In this document: positions 1 through 9,372 of the stretch, in pieces
Layout: every line of letters starts with the position of its first letter
Numbering within the stretch: the first letter of the stretch is position 1
Origin: Gilliamella sp. WF3-4
GTDB taxonomy: Bacteria; Pseudomonadota; Gammaproteobacteria; Enterobacterales; Orbaceae
Direction: 5' to 3'
Length of the DNA: 58,124 nt
Assembly: GCF_001690275.1 (NCBI RefSeq)
Contig: NZ_LZGW01000005.1
Location: forward strand, 1 to 58,124
Program-made: the position numbers and the translations under genes
Notes under the pieces: generated by a model
What the model saw: only the letters and a program-made list of their open reading frames with translations
What the model was told of the DNA's origin: nothing
Databases searched by the model: none

Positions 1-2
1 CA

Positions 3-1196
3 TCTGATTTATCCCAATTGCTCACAAAAAATCTAATTGAAAATCCAATTATCAACGAATTTATTTTACCGAATGGTGATGTAAATTATTTACAATTCGA
101 TGATGTTTTAGATGCTGATTTAGCTAAATTATTATTGCCAAAGCATAGATTAATTTTTGGAAATGATCAGTTATTATTTATCAATGAATCTTTTGTTGCA
201 TCTTTTTTAAAACCCCAAAACAAGTATTCATTTCAAAAATTAAGTAATAGATTTCCCTCATTAGATTTACCAATTAATTCTAAAAGATCAGCGAAATTTA
301 TTCAGGATGAGAATTATTATAATTACCCTCAAAATATATCAAGAAGTTTTGCATACTATTTAAACTTATTCGATAACGATAGTTTATATGAACAGTTAAA
401 TAATTATTTAATTGATTTAAACGGAATAAAGCTACCTCAAATTAATAATGTGATAAATCCAATTTTAATAACTGGCACACAAGAAAATGAAGAGCAAATA
501 ATTTATCTTTACCTTTTATCAGAACAATATGATTTTTTAGATAAGATAATATTAAAAAATTATTATGGCGCAACAAGAGATGAGGCAACAAATATGTATC
601 CAGCCGGTTTTGGTGGTTACAATATAGACAAAAACTATTTTATTGAACGCCAACAACGCTTTGAAGATGAAACAATAGAAATACAACATTTTCAAATTAC
701 AAAAGAAGGAAAGTTTCAAGAAATACCGGTTACGTCTAATTGCTATAGCAAATGGGCTACTAAAGATCCAAATAAACATTCGGCTAGAAGCCTTTTGTTA
801 ACAAGTAAGCAAGCTAATAATTATTTACGTTTTGAGGGTGGTCAATTAGAAGAGCTTGATAGTGCGACATTAACTTTAAATGCTAATGAAAAAAAACTTT
901 GTATTAATTATCAACAATCTTATCCGGTAAACTTTGGTAAGACTAATTCAAAACAATTTTTTGATAATGAGGCATTATATCAACAGCAAGTAGAAAATTT
1001 TAAAAAATATCACATTGATATCAGTAACGAATTGGAATATGTCACATTTGAAAATATTGATGAACTACCTATAGCTAAATTTTTATTAAATGACAATCAA
1101 GCCATTTATATGAACAATACATTATTTATTGTAGGTAAAGATTATTTTGTGGCTTACAGACAACCAACAAAAGAGGAGTTAGTGTATACTCAGTAG
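3..1196 (+). CDS. Hypothetical protein, 5' end cut by the window
   Basis: The reading frame is open from the first bases and contains no stop before 1196, so the true start lies left of the window; a TTG at 18 is only the first possible start inside it. At least 398 codons are visible. The product is soluble-looking, with no signal peptide or membrane segment, is rich in Asn, Lys, Ile and Tyr, and repeats motifs such as LPIAKFLLNDNQ near its C-terminus. I recognise no family. It is followed by transposon debris and a YcxB-like membrane protein, so this is an accessory region. Long AT-rich orphan genes next to IS remnants can be immunity or polymorphic-toxin-associated genes, but nothing here proves that. 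Confidence 0.6.
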   Translation, partial: SDLSQLLTKNLIENPIINEFILPNGDVNYLQFDDVLDADLAKLLLPKHRLIFGNDQLLFINESFVASFLKPQNKYSFQKLSNRFPSLDLPINSKRSAKFIQDENYYNYPQNISRSFAYYLNLFDNDSLYEQLNNYLIDLNGIKLPQINNVINPILITGTQENEEQIIYLYLLSEQYDFLDKIILKNYYGATRDEATNMYPAGFGGYNIDKNYFIERQQRFEDETIEIQHFQITKEGKFQEIPVTSNCYSKWATKDPNKHSARSLLLTSKQANNYLRFEGGQLEELDSATLTLNANEKKLCINYQQSYPVNFGKTNSKQFFDNEALYQQQVENFKKYHIDISNELEYVTFENIDELPIAKFLLNDNQAIYMNNTLFIVGKDYFVAYRQPTKEELVYTQ

Positions 1197-1219
1197 CACA
1201 AAGGTATTAATGATTTGCC

Positions 1220-1330
1220 ATGAAACGAGCATTAGCAGATGGATTACTGGAGAGTGAAAAGACAATTATATTAGTTGAAAAAGAAGTCAGATTAATCCAT
1301 GCCTTTGGGCGAGGTCACTATTTAAGCTGA
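1220..1330 (+). CDS. Short 36-aa open frame, possibly a gene fragment
   Basis: ATG at 1220 opens a frame of 36 codons beginning MKRALADGLLESEK and ending GRGHYLS. No clear ribosome-binding site precedes it. It sits between the stop of the preceding gene and transposon debris and could be the residue of a larger gene. From about 1384 to 1450 the + strand can be read as a short peptide containing WYQQSPIAFQKEK, which resembles the C-terminal end of an IS3-type OrfB. I do not recognise the 36-aa product and treat it as doubtful. Confidence 0.2.
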   Translation: MKRALADGLLESEKTIILVEKEVRLIHAFGRGHYLS

Positions 1331-1451
1331 TTGTATAGTGGATAGGTTACACTAATTAGTACCCGTTTTATAAGGTCATTGCTATGATAAACAAAAAAAC
1401 AGAAAGTGGTACCAACAATCACCAATTGCATTTCAAAAAGAAAAAATGCAG

Positions 1452-1786
1452 TGTAACTACCCATTAAAATAGTGCAGTAGAAAATTCTCTATGATAAAAG
1501 TAAAATGGGATTTAATGATGAAAAAGGGCTGAATCAAATTGTAGCTATTTTAAAAGAAGCTGAGGATGGTATTCCTGTTAAAGAGCTGTGCCGTAAATAG
1601 GGCATAATTCAACTTTTAAGGAAAACAAGCGAAGAATGGTTAACGATTTATAACACCGAAAGACCGCAAAGGCATTAAATAAAATAACATGACACCGATT
1701 GAATATAAAGCACTAAAATAGGTCGCTTAATTTTCTAGGTGAGTTGTGTACTAGGTGAGTTGTGTACTAAGTTTGGGATATTTACA
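1452..1786 (+). mobile_element. Internally deleted IS3-family remnant (335 bp, MITE-like)
   Basis: The left end TGTAACTACCC (1452) and the reverse complement of the right end TGTAAATATCCC (ending 1786) form imperfect terminal inverted repeats. Inside, the first half encodes the start of an IS3 OrfA with the motif EAEDGIPVKELCRK followed by a stop. The second half jumps directly to the end of OrfB (EEWLTIYNTERPQ, then MTPIEYKALK), so the middle of the transposase is gone. A block of about 18 bp containing GAGTTGTGTACTA is tandemly duplicated at 1739-1770. The same element, less deleted, lies at 38285-39030 on the other strand. No target duplication is visible. It cannot encode its own transposase. 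Confidence 0.75.
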
Positions 1787-1799
1787 AAAGAGCTAAACA

Positions 1800-2636
1800 A
1801 TGAATAAAAAAATAACTGTAGAATATAAAATCAACTCGCAATATTTGTTAGACTCGTACTATGCTCAATCAGGCGTGCTAGATAAAGAGTTTGCCGAGAA
1901 TTTAGACCGCTCAATAGCCGACAATATGCGAAATTTTCTAATCACATTTGATGATGAAAAAATGATATTACATAATCAGGATAAAAGTGAAACCAATACT
2001 TACTATTATCAAGACTTTTATCAAATCCATAAAAAAGCAGATGGGTATCTATTTTTTGTTAATTGCACAATATTTTATTTTGTTAAATTTGAACTATTTA
2101 AGCCCGAACATTTAATAATATTAGACAATAACTTAAAGCCATATTACGAAAAAGAGTGTGACGCACCATTAGCTGTTATTGAAAATTACGAAGTGACAAC
2201 ACAAAGAATCCTAACGGGGCTCATGTATTTGTACCGTAATATAACGATCGGAATGTTTGTAATACTTTTTATTATACTGATAGGTTTTATTTTTGATCAA
2301 ATTTCTCTATCTATGCTATTGGGTTCTATTTTTGCCTTGGTTGGGTATCCATTGTGTTTGCGATTATCGGTGAATCGCATTGTTAAATCGGTGAATAGCG
2401 TTTACCGCCATGCAATTATCACATTTTATAATGATAAATTAGAATGCACATATAAAGAAAAACTATCTGGAGTTAAAATTAAATATTCGGAATTTTATAA
2501 GATAAGAAAATTAAAGAAAGGCTATTTAATACAAATACAAAAATATTCTTTTTATTTTCTTTTTTATGACGAATTTACTCATCAGCAACGGCAAAAACTT
2601 GAGGAAAGTTTTAAGCAAAATAAGAATTATTGTTAG
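1800..2636 (+). CDS. YcxB-like membrane protein, 278 aa
   Basis: Two adjacent hydrophobic segments (about residues 148-166 and 170-188) form a central hairpin in the membrane. On either side is a copy of the same soluble fold: residues about 45-110 (FLITFDDEKMILHNQD, then YYYQDFYQIHKKADGYLFF) and about 205-270 (AIITFYNDKLECTYKE, then KYSEFYKIRKLKKGYLI). This plan, with a Y-x(2)-F/Y-Y-x-I-x-K-x(2)-G-Y-L core, is that of YcxB-like proteins. The function of that family is not established. The start lies 13 bp after the right end of the IS remnant, so the insertion may have cut off or supplied its promoter. The family call is by eye. Confidence 0.6.
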   Translation: MNKKITVEYKINSQYLLDSYYAQSGVLDKEFAENLDRSIADNMRNFLITFDDEKMILHNQDKSETNTYYYQDFYQIHKKADGYLFFVNCTIFYFVKFELFKPEHLIILDNNLKPYYEKECDAPLAVIENYEVTTQRILTGLMYLYRNITIGMFVILFIILIGFIFDQISLSMLLGSIFALVGYPLCLRLSVNRIVKSVNSVYRHAIITFYNDKLECTYKEKLSGVKIKYSEFYKIRKLKKGYLIQIQKYSFYFLFYDEFTHQQRQKLEESFKQNKNYC

Positions 2637-3103
2637 TCATATTTGGTATGCATTTAATCTTACGCCTCTCAACCTTCCATAAGGATATTTTCTTGACTTA
2701 TTTCTACGGATGTTACGTTGTTATTTCTAAGATTAAAGTTAATGATTAAGCGAGAAAGTAATAATACATCTTAAAATAAGGTAAATCATATCAAATAACT
2801 TTTTTATTGTTAATGATAAAAATTGCATATGCCCACTCCATCATAAAAAAGTGAATGTATAAGAAAGCGTAAATCCTTGCACTTGATGCTCAATGATAAC
2901 CGATAACTTATCCATTATTTACGCTTAAACTTAACGACTATACTTCACGGTTAATCTATTTTTCATGAAAAATAACGATTAACGCACGGTAAAGATTGAT
3001 GAAATACCGATAGCTAATTGTGTAGCTTTTAGTTAAGATGGTTGATTATTAAATAACCAGTGTTAACGCAATACAATTTTCAATATACATGGGACATACC
3101 GAT
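2637..3103. other. 467-bp gene-free spacer upstream of dld
   Basis: No coding frame is seen. The spacer holds two inverted repeats. One has 10-bp arms AAGCGTAAAT (2865-2874) and ATTTACGCTT (2917-2926) around a 42-bp loop. The other is the palindrome listed separately at 2950-2983. The spacer is very AT-rich and must contain the dld promoter, which I cannot place exactly. Confidence 0.5.
2950..2983. promoter_or_regulatory. Nested palindrome upstream of dld, candidate operator
   Basis: A perfect 16-bp palindrome ATTTTTCATGAAAAAT (2958-2973) is enclosed by 7-bp arms GTTAATC (2950-2956) and GATTAAC (2977-2983). It lies about 120 bp before the dld start. It could bind a dimeric regulator or fold as a hairpin in the leader; which one cannot be decided by eye. 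Confidence 0.35.
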
Positions 3104-4801
3104 ATGAAAAGTAATCAAACAGCTAAACTCATTGAGAAGCTACAAAGTATTGTTGGACATAAATATACTTTAACTACTCCTAGCCGAACACTCCCTTACC
3201 GTCAGGGTATTCGCTTTGGTAAGGGAGATGCCTTGGCGGTAGTTTTGCCAGGCACACTTGTTGAGCAATGGCAAGTTTTAAAAGCTTGTGTTGAGGCTGA
3301 TGTGATTGTGATTGCACAATCAGCGAATACAGGTTTAACAGGTGGATCTACGCCAGATGGCAATGATTATGATCGCCCCATCGTTATTGTTAGCACTCGC
3401 AGATTGGACGGGATTAATGTTATTAAAAATGGTGAGCAAGTTGTTTGCTTGCCAGGTAGCACGCTCTATCGGCTAGAAAAAGAATTAAAAAAATATCATC
3501 GAGGCCCACATTCGGTGATTGGCTCATCTTGCATTGGTGCATCAGTGATGGGAGGCGTTTGTAATAATTCTGGCGGTGCGCTTATTCAGCGAGGACCTGC
3601 GTATACTCAAATGGCTGTTTTTGCTCAATTAGATCAGCAAGGACAATTGCACTTAGTTAATCATTTAGGTATTGAGCTGGGGGATGAGCCAGAAACGATT
3701 TTGCAAAATTTGCAAAATCATACTTATACCGATAAAGATATAAATGCAGATGCAGGTTTAGGTCATGATCATCATTATTGTGAGCATGTTCGTCAAGTTG
3801 ATGCTAATACGCCTGCTCGGTTTAATGCCGATCCAACCCGCCATTATGAAGCGTCGGGCAGTGCCGGACGTTTAATGGTTTTTGCCGTGCGCTTAGATAC
3901 CTTTCCTTTAGAAAATAAATCGGCTGTATTTTATATTGGCACAAATAATATTACTGAATTAAATGATATTCGCCGCCATATTTTGCGTCAATTTAAAACC
4001 TTACCTGTGTCGGGCGAATATATGCATCGTGTGGCTTTTGATATTGCAGCTATTTATGGTAAACCAACCTTTCTTGCTATTCAGAAATTAGGCACAGATA
4101 TGATGCCACGCCTGTTTGTTTTTAAAAATGTTGTAGATCGCATTACCGCTAAAATTCCGTTTTTCCCTAAGAATTTTTCGGATCGGTTTTCTATTTTTGT
4201 TTGTCGATTATTACCAAAGCACTTGCCTAAGTCGTTACGCAATTATCGTGATTGTTATCAGCATCATCTTATCTTAAAAATGGCAGATGATGGAATCGCT
4301 GAGGCCGAAGCTTTTTTAAAAGGCTATTTTCGAAATAAAAATGGTAATTATTTTTTATGCAATGAAAAGGAAGCACAAGCAGCGATGTTACACCGCTTTG
4401 CTGCCGCAGGGGCTGCAACGGCTTACCGCAATGTGCATAGTAAGACAGTAGAAGACATTGTGGCACTTGATATTGCATTAAAACGCAATGATACCGATTG
4501 GTTTGAAACGCTACCAAAAGATATCGATCAACATTTTATTCACAAAATGTATTATGGGCATTTTTTCTGTTATGTTTTTCATCAAGATTATATTGCCAAA
4601 AAAGGCGTGGATTGCGATAAAGTTAAGCACGATATTTTAGCATTACTCGACCAGCGAGGGGCTCAGTATCCAGCAGAGCATAATGTTGGGCATTTGTATC
4701 ATGCGAATGATGATTTGAAAAAATTCTATCAACAGCTCGATCCAACAAATAGCTTTAACCCTGGTATTGGTAAAACATCAAAGAAAAAGCATTGGGCGTA
4801 A
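3104..4801 (+). CDS. dld: Quinone-dependent D-lactate dehydrogenase
   Basis: This FAD-dependent peripheral membrane enzyme oxidises D-lactate to pyruvate and passes electrons to quinone. The protein matches E. coli Dld along its length (565-570 versus 571 aa): the FAD-binding stretch ANTGLTGGSTPDGNDYDRP near residue 80, HSVIGSSCIGASVMGGVCNN around 140-160, then the membrane-binding domain and a C-terminal cap ending in PTNSFNPGIGKT. I chose the ATG at 3104 because a GGGA lies about 9 nt before it. An ATG at 3089 would add five residues and has no visible ribosome-binding site. A fermentative D-lactate dehydrogenase (ldhA, 16547) is also present, so the cell can probably both make and respire D-lactate. 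Confidence 0.95.
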   Translation: MKSNQTAKLIEKLQSIVGHKYTLTTPSRTLPYRQGIRFGKGDALAVVLPGTLVEQWQVLKACVEADVIVIAQSANTGLTGGSTPDGNDYDRPIVIVSTRRLDGINVIKNGEQVVCLPGSTLYRLEKELKKYHRGPHSVIGSSCIGASVMGGVCNNSGGALIQRGPAYTQMAVFAQLDQQGQLHLVNHLGIELGDEPETILQNLQNHTYTDKDINADAGLGHDHHYCEHVRQVDANTPARFNADPTRHYEASGSAGRLMVFAVRLDTFPLENKSAVFYIGTNNITELNDIRRHILRQFKTLPVSGEYMHRVAFDIAAIYGKPTFLAIQKLGTDMMPRLFVFKNVVDRITAKIPFFPKNFSDRFSIFVCRLLPKHLPKSLRNYRDCYQHHLILKMADDGIAEAEAFLKGYFRNKNGNYFLCNEKEAQAAMLHRFAAAGAATAYRNVHSKTVEDIVALDIALKRNDTDWFETLPKDIDQHFIHKMYYGHFFCYVFHQDYIAKKGVDCDKVKHDILALLDQRGAQYPAEHNVGHLYHANDDLKKFYQQLDPTNSFNPGIGKTSKKKHWA

Positions 4802-4818
4802 TCACACCTAAAAATCTA

Positions 4819-4842
4819 ACTGCCAAAAGTCAATTTGGCAGT
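4819..4842. terminator. Hairpin between convergent dld and mutS
   Basis: The arms ACTGCCAA (4819-4826) and TTGGCAGT (4835-4842) are perfect 8-bp complements around an 8-nt loop. No run of T follows on either strand, so it is an imperfect intrinsic terminator or an mRNA 3'-end stabiliser. Confidence 0.4.
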
Positions 4843-4897
4843 GATTATTGATAGTTGTTAAATTGTAATGTGATAAAACGATTATTGCGCTTGCACA

Positions 4898-7459
4898 TTA
4901 CAATAATTTTTTTAATTGATATAGCATTTCTAAAGCTTGTTTAGGTGTTAAAGCATCAGGATCGATCTGTTTTAATGCTTCTTCGACTTCTGACGTTGCT
5001 GGCTCACTGATCATCAACGAAAGTTGCGATTTATCAATATGGCTACCAGCAGATTGTTTGGAAATAATTTCTAGCTCTTTCAATTTTTGTTTAGCTCGTT
5101 TTAATACTGCTTTGGGTACGCCAGCAAGCCCAGCAACAGCAATACCAAAACTTTTACTAGCCGCACCTTCAGATACTTCGTGAATAAAAGCAACAGTATT
5201 ATCGTGTTCAATAGCATCAAAGTGGGTGTTATAAACACCTTGCAGATGTTCAGGTAGTTGGGTTAATTCAAAGTAATGGGTGGCAAACAGTGTCATTGAT
5301 TTGATTTCATTAGCTAAATTTTCCGCACAGGCCCAAGCTAAAGAAAGCCCATCATAAGTTGAGGTGCCTCGACCGATTTCATCCATTAAAACAAGGCTTT
5401 GTTCTGTGGCATTATGCATAATGTTAGCCGTTTCAGTCATTTCAACCATAAACGTAGAACGCCCTGAAGCTAAATCATCTGAAGCGCCAATTCGGGTAAA
5501 AATGCGATCTACTGGGCCAATTGTTGCTTTTGATGCAGGTACAAAACTACCAATATAGGCAAGCAACACAATCAAAGCCGCTTGACGCATATAAGTACTT
5601 TTCCCTCCCATATTTGGTCCAGTAATAATTAACATGCGTCTGCTTGGCGATAATGATAGTGAATTGGCAATAAAAGGCGTCTGTAATACTTGTTCAATAA
5701 CCACATGCCGCCCATCTTTAATTTCTATACCTGCGTTGGTTGATAGTGTTGGTGTTTGATAATTAAGTGTTAATGCGCGCTCTGCAAGGTTGGTTAAAAC
5801 ATCAAGCTCGGCAATGGCATCAGCGCTAATTTGCATATCGGCGAGTTCGGGCATTAATAGATCAAATAGCTGTTCGTAAAGTTGTTTTTCGAGTGCTAAT
5901 GCTCGTCCTTTAGCTGTAAGGACTTTATCTTCATACTCTTTAAGCTCGGGGATTATGTATCTTTCAACATTTTTCAGTGTTTGACGACGAGTATAATGAA
6001 TTGGCGCTAAATGGCTTTGACCTCGGCTGATTTGGATATAGTAGCCATGCACCGCATTGAAGCCCACTTTAAGCGTGTCAATACCAAGCGTTTCACGCTC
6101 TCGTATTTCAAGCTGTTCTAGATAATTAGTTGCACCATCAGCAAGGCTTCGTAGCTCGTCTAGCTCTGCATTATATCCACCTGCAATCACACCGCCATCA
6201 CGAATAATCACGGGCGGGGCATCAACAATAGCATGATTTAAAATATCTGCTATGCGATCAAATTGGTTTATTTTGGCTCGCAATGTGATTAATGCGGGCG
6301 AAGTAAGGCAACTCAATAGATTTTGTAACTGTGGTAATAAATTATAAGCATCACGCAGACGAGCAAAATCACGAGGGCGAGCGGTTCGCAACGCGAGCCT
6401 TGCCAAAATACGTTCTAAATCGCCAATTTGTTTTAATAATGGGTTGGCATCATCAATATAATTTTGTAATTCACTGATCGCAAGTTGGCGATTTTGTAAT
6501 ATTGTCAAATTGCGAATTGGTGCATGTAACCAACGCTTAAGCATTCGGCTACCCATTGGCGTTTGGGTTTTATCGAGTATTTCAGCAACGGTATTTTCAG
6601 TGCCACCAGCTAGATTTTCAGTAATTTCTAGATTACGCCGAGTGGCTGCATCTAATACCACAAAATCATAGGCTGATTGTTTGATAATTGAACGTATATG
6701 AGGCAGCGCCGTGCGTTGGGTATCTTTAACATATTGCAATAAGCACCCCGCTGCACAAAGTGCGTAATGGCAGTCTTCAACACCAAATCCGACAAGGTCA
6801 TTGGTACCAAATTGTAAATTAAGTTGCTGTTTTGCCGTTTCAAGGTCAAAATCCCATTGTGGGCGACGGCGCAAACCATGACGATGTTCAATTAATGGCA
6901 TGGATTGAAAATCTTCGGGGTAAAGCAATTCAACGGGACTTGTTCGTTGCAATTCGGCTTGAATTGCCTCGAAATTATCACATTCAAAAACAAAAAATCG
7001 ACCTGAGCTGATATCGAGTGTCGCATAACCATAATGGCGGTTTTGTTGCCAAATTGAAGCCAGTAAATTGTCTTTGCGATCCTCTAGTAACGATTCATCA
7101 CTGACAGTACCTGGGGTAACAATACGAACAACTTTACGTTCAACGGGACCTTTACTGGTAGCCGGATCGCCAACTTGTTCGCAAATAGCGACGGATTCAC
7201 CGAGTGAAATCAATTTGGCTAGATAGCTTTCAACAGCATGATAGGGCACACCCGCCATAGGAATAGGCTCACCATTTGAAGAGCCGCGTTTAGTGAGCGA
7301 AATATCTAAAAGCTGCGAGCCACGTTTAGCATCGTCATAAAACATCTCGTAAAAATCACCCATGCGATAAAAAAGCAAAATATCGGGGTTTTCGGCTTTC
7401 AGTTTTAAATATTGCCGCATCATGGGTGTGTGGTCGGAAAAATTGTCTTCATTAATCAT
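4898..7459 (-). CDS. mutS: DNA mismatch repair protein MutS
   Basis: MutS recognises mispaired bases and small loops and recruits MutL for methyl-directed mismatch repair. The 853-aa product is the same length as E. coli MutS. The mismatch-reading Phe-x-Glu motif is at F36-Y37-E38, the connector, lever and clamp domains follow, and the ATPase Walker A motif GPNMGGKST begins at G614, exactly the E. coli numbering. Walker B ([16 protein letters not shown]) and the C-terminal helical segment ending MLYQLKKLL are intact. It is transcribed towards dld and appears fully functional. The ribosome-binding site upstream of the ATG at 7459 is weak. Confidence 0.97.
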   Translation of the reverse strand: MINEDNFSDHTPMMRQYLKLKAENPDILLFYRMGDFYEMFYDDAKRGSQLLDISLTKRGSSNGEPIPMAGVPYHAVESYLAKLISLGESVAICEQVGDPATSKGPVERKVVRIVTPGTVSDESLLEDRKDNLLASIWQQNRHYGYATLDISSGRFFVFECDNFEAIQAELQRTSPVELLYPEDFQSMPLIEHRHGLRRRPQWDFDLETAKQQLNLQFGTNDLVGFGVEDCHYALCAAGCLLQYVKDTQRTALPHIRSIIKQSAYDFVVLDAATRRNLEITENLAGGTENTVAEILDKTQTPMGSRMLKRWLHAPIRNLTILQNRQLAISELQNYIDDANPLLKQIGDLERILARLALRTARPRDFARLRDAYNLLPQLQNLLSCLTSPALITLRAKINQFDRIADILNHAIVDAPPVIIRDGGVIAGGYNAELDELRSLADGATNYLEQLEIRERETLGIDTLKVGFNAVHGYYIQISRGQSHLAPIHYTRRQTLKNVERYIIPELKEYEDKVLTAKGRALALEKQLYEQLFDLLMPELADMQISADAIAELDVLTNLAERALTLNYQTPTLSTNAGIEIKDGRHVVIEQVLQTPFIANSLSLSPSRRMLIITGPNMGGKSTYMRQAALIVLLAYIGSFVPASKATIGPVDRIFTRIGASDDLASGRSTFMVEMTETANIMHNATEQSLVLMDEIGRGTSTYDGLSLAWACAENLANEIKSMTLFATHYFELTQLPEHLQGVYNTHFDAIEHDNTVAFIHEVSEGAASKSFGIAVAGLAGVPKAVLKRAKQKLKELEIISKQSAGSHIDKSQLSLMISEPATSEVEEALKQIDPDALTPKQALEMLYQLKKLL

Positions 7460-7753
7460 GGCGTTATTTTTTAAATTTCGTTATGTTCCAATCTGGTAAA
7501 ACAATAAGCAAGTTTCGTAACGCATTATTGCAATGTATAAAATGATATGTAGTGCTTATATTATAACTGATTATTAGTTTATCATAGAAAGCTATTTTAT
7601 GGCATCAGCTATAAAATCAATATCTATATCATAATCAACAAATTGCATCAAATATTTAACATATTGATTATTATTTATTGTAAAAGTTAGAGTCCTTTAA
7701 TTAGTTTTGTATAGGTGTTATTTTATAAATCTAACTTAAATTAAGGAGTATAA

Positions 7754-8410
7754 ATGTTTAAATTTTTTAGAATGTTATGCGTAGTGGCATTTGCGCTATT
7801 TATCGTATCATGCTCCACTTATAAAAGTTCTGCCGAATATCATATAGCGCAATGGCAAGCAGAATTTCATGCTAAATTTTTATCAAAAAGTCGTTTTTAT
7901 TCTGAAGTTGAACCAACGGGTAATCAAACTAAAGCAAGAGTTACCGTTATTCAAATAGGGGCAAGTGATGTTAACGTAAAGATGCGGATATATGATGAAG
8001 CAACCCATTATGACAATGGTGGTCTGGTTCCTTTTCGATTTGGTGATACAGAGGCCGTAACTCCAGTTACAGATATTCATGGCGTAACGGTTTTGGGTGA
8101 TTACGTCAAACCATTAAATCAAATTAATGTCATTCCAAATAAACCATTTATTTTTGGTTTTACAGTTGGAATGTCAACTAAAGTTGAACCAGGATGGTTT
8201 CGTCAAGGTTATACCAAGTTTTTTGTTTGCAACGGGATTAACCGCGCATTTGAATTTACTCCTGAAGCAGGCAAAGATTATTTATTCTCCGTTGGCGCTA
8301 AACCAGCACAAGACGAAAAATATCATCTTTGCTTACTCAAGCTAGAAGAATGGGATAAAAGAACTAAACAATATAAAAAAATACCATTTATACTTTATGC
8401 TAAAAAATAA
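7754..8410 (+). CDS. Predicted lipoprotein, unknown function, 218 aa
   Basis: The N-terminus MFKFFRMLCVVAFALFIVSC is a type II (lipoprotein) signal peptide with lipobox I-V-S-C, lipid-anchored Cys at residue 20. Ser follows the Cys, which suits outer-membrane sorting. The mature part has no membrane segment and no family I recognise; it contains Gly/Tyr-rich beta-like stretches such as FGFTVGMSTKVEPGWF. An AAGGAG ribosome-binding site lies 6 nt before the ATG at 7754. It stands alone, divergent from mutS. The hairpin after the stop suggests a single-gene transcript. Confidence 0.75.
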   Translation: MFKFFRMLCVVAFALFIVSCSTYKSSAEYHIAQWQAEFHAKFLSKSRFYSEVEPTGNQTKARVTVIQIGASDVNVKMRIYDEATHYDNGGLVPFRFGDTEAVTPVTDIHGVTVLGDYVKPLNQINVIPNKPFIFGFTVGMSTKVEPGWFRQGYTKFFVCNGINRAFEFTPEAGKDYLFSVGAKPAQDEKYHLCLLKLEEWDKRTKQYKKIPFILYAKK

Positions 8411-8427
8411 TGCTTATCAAAAATGTC

Positions 8428-8448
8428 AAACCGCTTATACTGCGGTTT
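8428..8448 (+). terminator. Hairpin after the lipoprotein gene
   Basis: AAACCGC (8428-8434) and GCGGTTT (8442-8448) pair around a 7-nt loop, 17 nt after the stop codon. Only a short AT-rich tail follows instead of a T-run, so efficiency as a terminator is uncertain. Confidence 0.5.
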
Positions 8449-8741
8449 AACATTATCAATAAAAATAACACGCCAAATCAATCCCTAAAAAGTAAATAAA
8501 AACATGAGGAAGATAGGAAGCCTTAATATCATCCAAAATTACTGTTTTTCCTGAAGGCTAAGTGGTTTGTAAAATCGGCACCATTTCGTTAAAGTCTCTG
8601 TGGCAAAAGTGGAGCAAATTTTTCTGCAAAAAATTTGAACATCTTAGCTATACTAAGATGACCTAGAAGAGGTGAGTATCATGGATGATACGAGTAATTA
8701 TAAGTAGAGCGCATTCTGTGCTATGTGCAGGAATTAAAATA
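8449..8741. other. Gene-free spacer with decayed promoter-like sequence
   Basis: No gene is visible. Around 8650 there is a TATACT box inside the near-palindrome CTTAGCTATACTAAG, followed by AGAGGTGAG and an ATG at 8681 that opens only eight codons before a stop. It reads like the promoter and start of a lost gene. I cannot name it. Confidence 0.3.
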
Positions 8742-9335
8742 CCCCGCTTTGGTGTTATTATTAATCGCTTATTTTATTTACAAAAATTAAAACGCCGGAA
8801 ATCACAGCTTTCCTATAAGTTGTTTTTCATCCTAAAAATTAGTCAGAAAAGCTATTGATTTTATTGAAGTTTTTGTTTTATAAAAATTAGCGATTTTTTA
8901 TTTAATTTATGCGTGTGAGTAGAGGATTTCGCATAAAATCCCCGCTTTGATATTATTATTAATCGTTTATTTTATTTACAAAAGTTAAAATGCCCGAAAC
9001 CGCAACTTCCCTATCAGCTGTTTTTCATCCTAAAAATCAGTCAGAAAACCAATTGATTTTATTGAGGTTTTTATTTTATGAAAATTAGCAATTTTTTATT
9101 TAATTTATGCTTGAGGTTAGGGGATTTTGCACAAAATCCCCGCTTTGATATTATTACTAATCGCTTATTTTATTTACAAAAGCTAAAATGCCCAAAACCA
9201 CAGCTTTCCTATAAGTTGTTTTTCATCCTAAAAATCAGTCAGAAAAGCCATTGATTTTATTTAAGTTTTTATTTTGTAAAAATTGGTGGTTTTTTATTTA
9301 ATTTATGCGTGTGAGTAGGGGATTTCGCATAAAAT
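8742..9335. repeat. Three tandem 198-bp non-coding repeats, each ending in a hairpin
   Basis: Units start at 8742, 8940 and 9138, and a fragment of a fourth starts at 9336, so the period is exactly 198 bp. Each begins CCCCGCTTTG, contains the blocks CGCTTATTTTATTTACAAAA and GTTTTTCATCCTAAAAAT, and ends in a stem-loop across the unit boundary. The best stem is GGGGATTTT-gcac-AAAATCCCC (9120-9141). Copies differ by scattered substitutions, have no open reading frame and are very AT-rich. A 32-bp stretch of the unit (8843-8874) recurs exactly at 37814-37845, so it is a dispersed family. It could be a non-coding element, tandem small-RNA genes or a MITE. It lies just after the end of cydC, on the opposite side from the cyd promoter. 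Confidence 0.85.
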
Positions 9336-9345
9336 CCCCGTTTTG
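9318..9345 (+). terminator. Hairpin closing the third repeat unit
   Basis: GGGGATTT (9318-9325) pairs with AAATCCCC (9332-9339) around a 6-nt loop and is followed by GTTTTG on the + strand. It resembles a short intrinsic terminator. On the minus strand it lies about 30 bp beyond the cydC stop and could also serve that transcript. Confidence 0.4.
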
Positions 9346-9372
9346 ATGTCGTTTCTTAAGATCTTATATTTG

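Noticed and set aside
8742-9335. CRISPR-like interpretation of the tandem repeats
   Set aside because: The 198-bp unit is repeated as a whole; there are no short direct repeats separated by unique spacers and no cas genes nearby.
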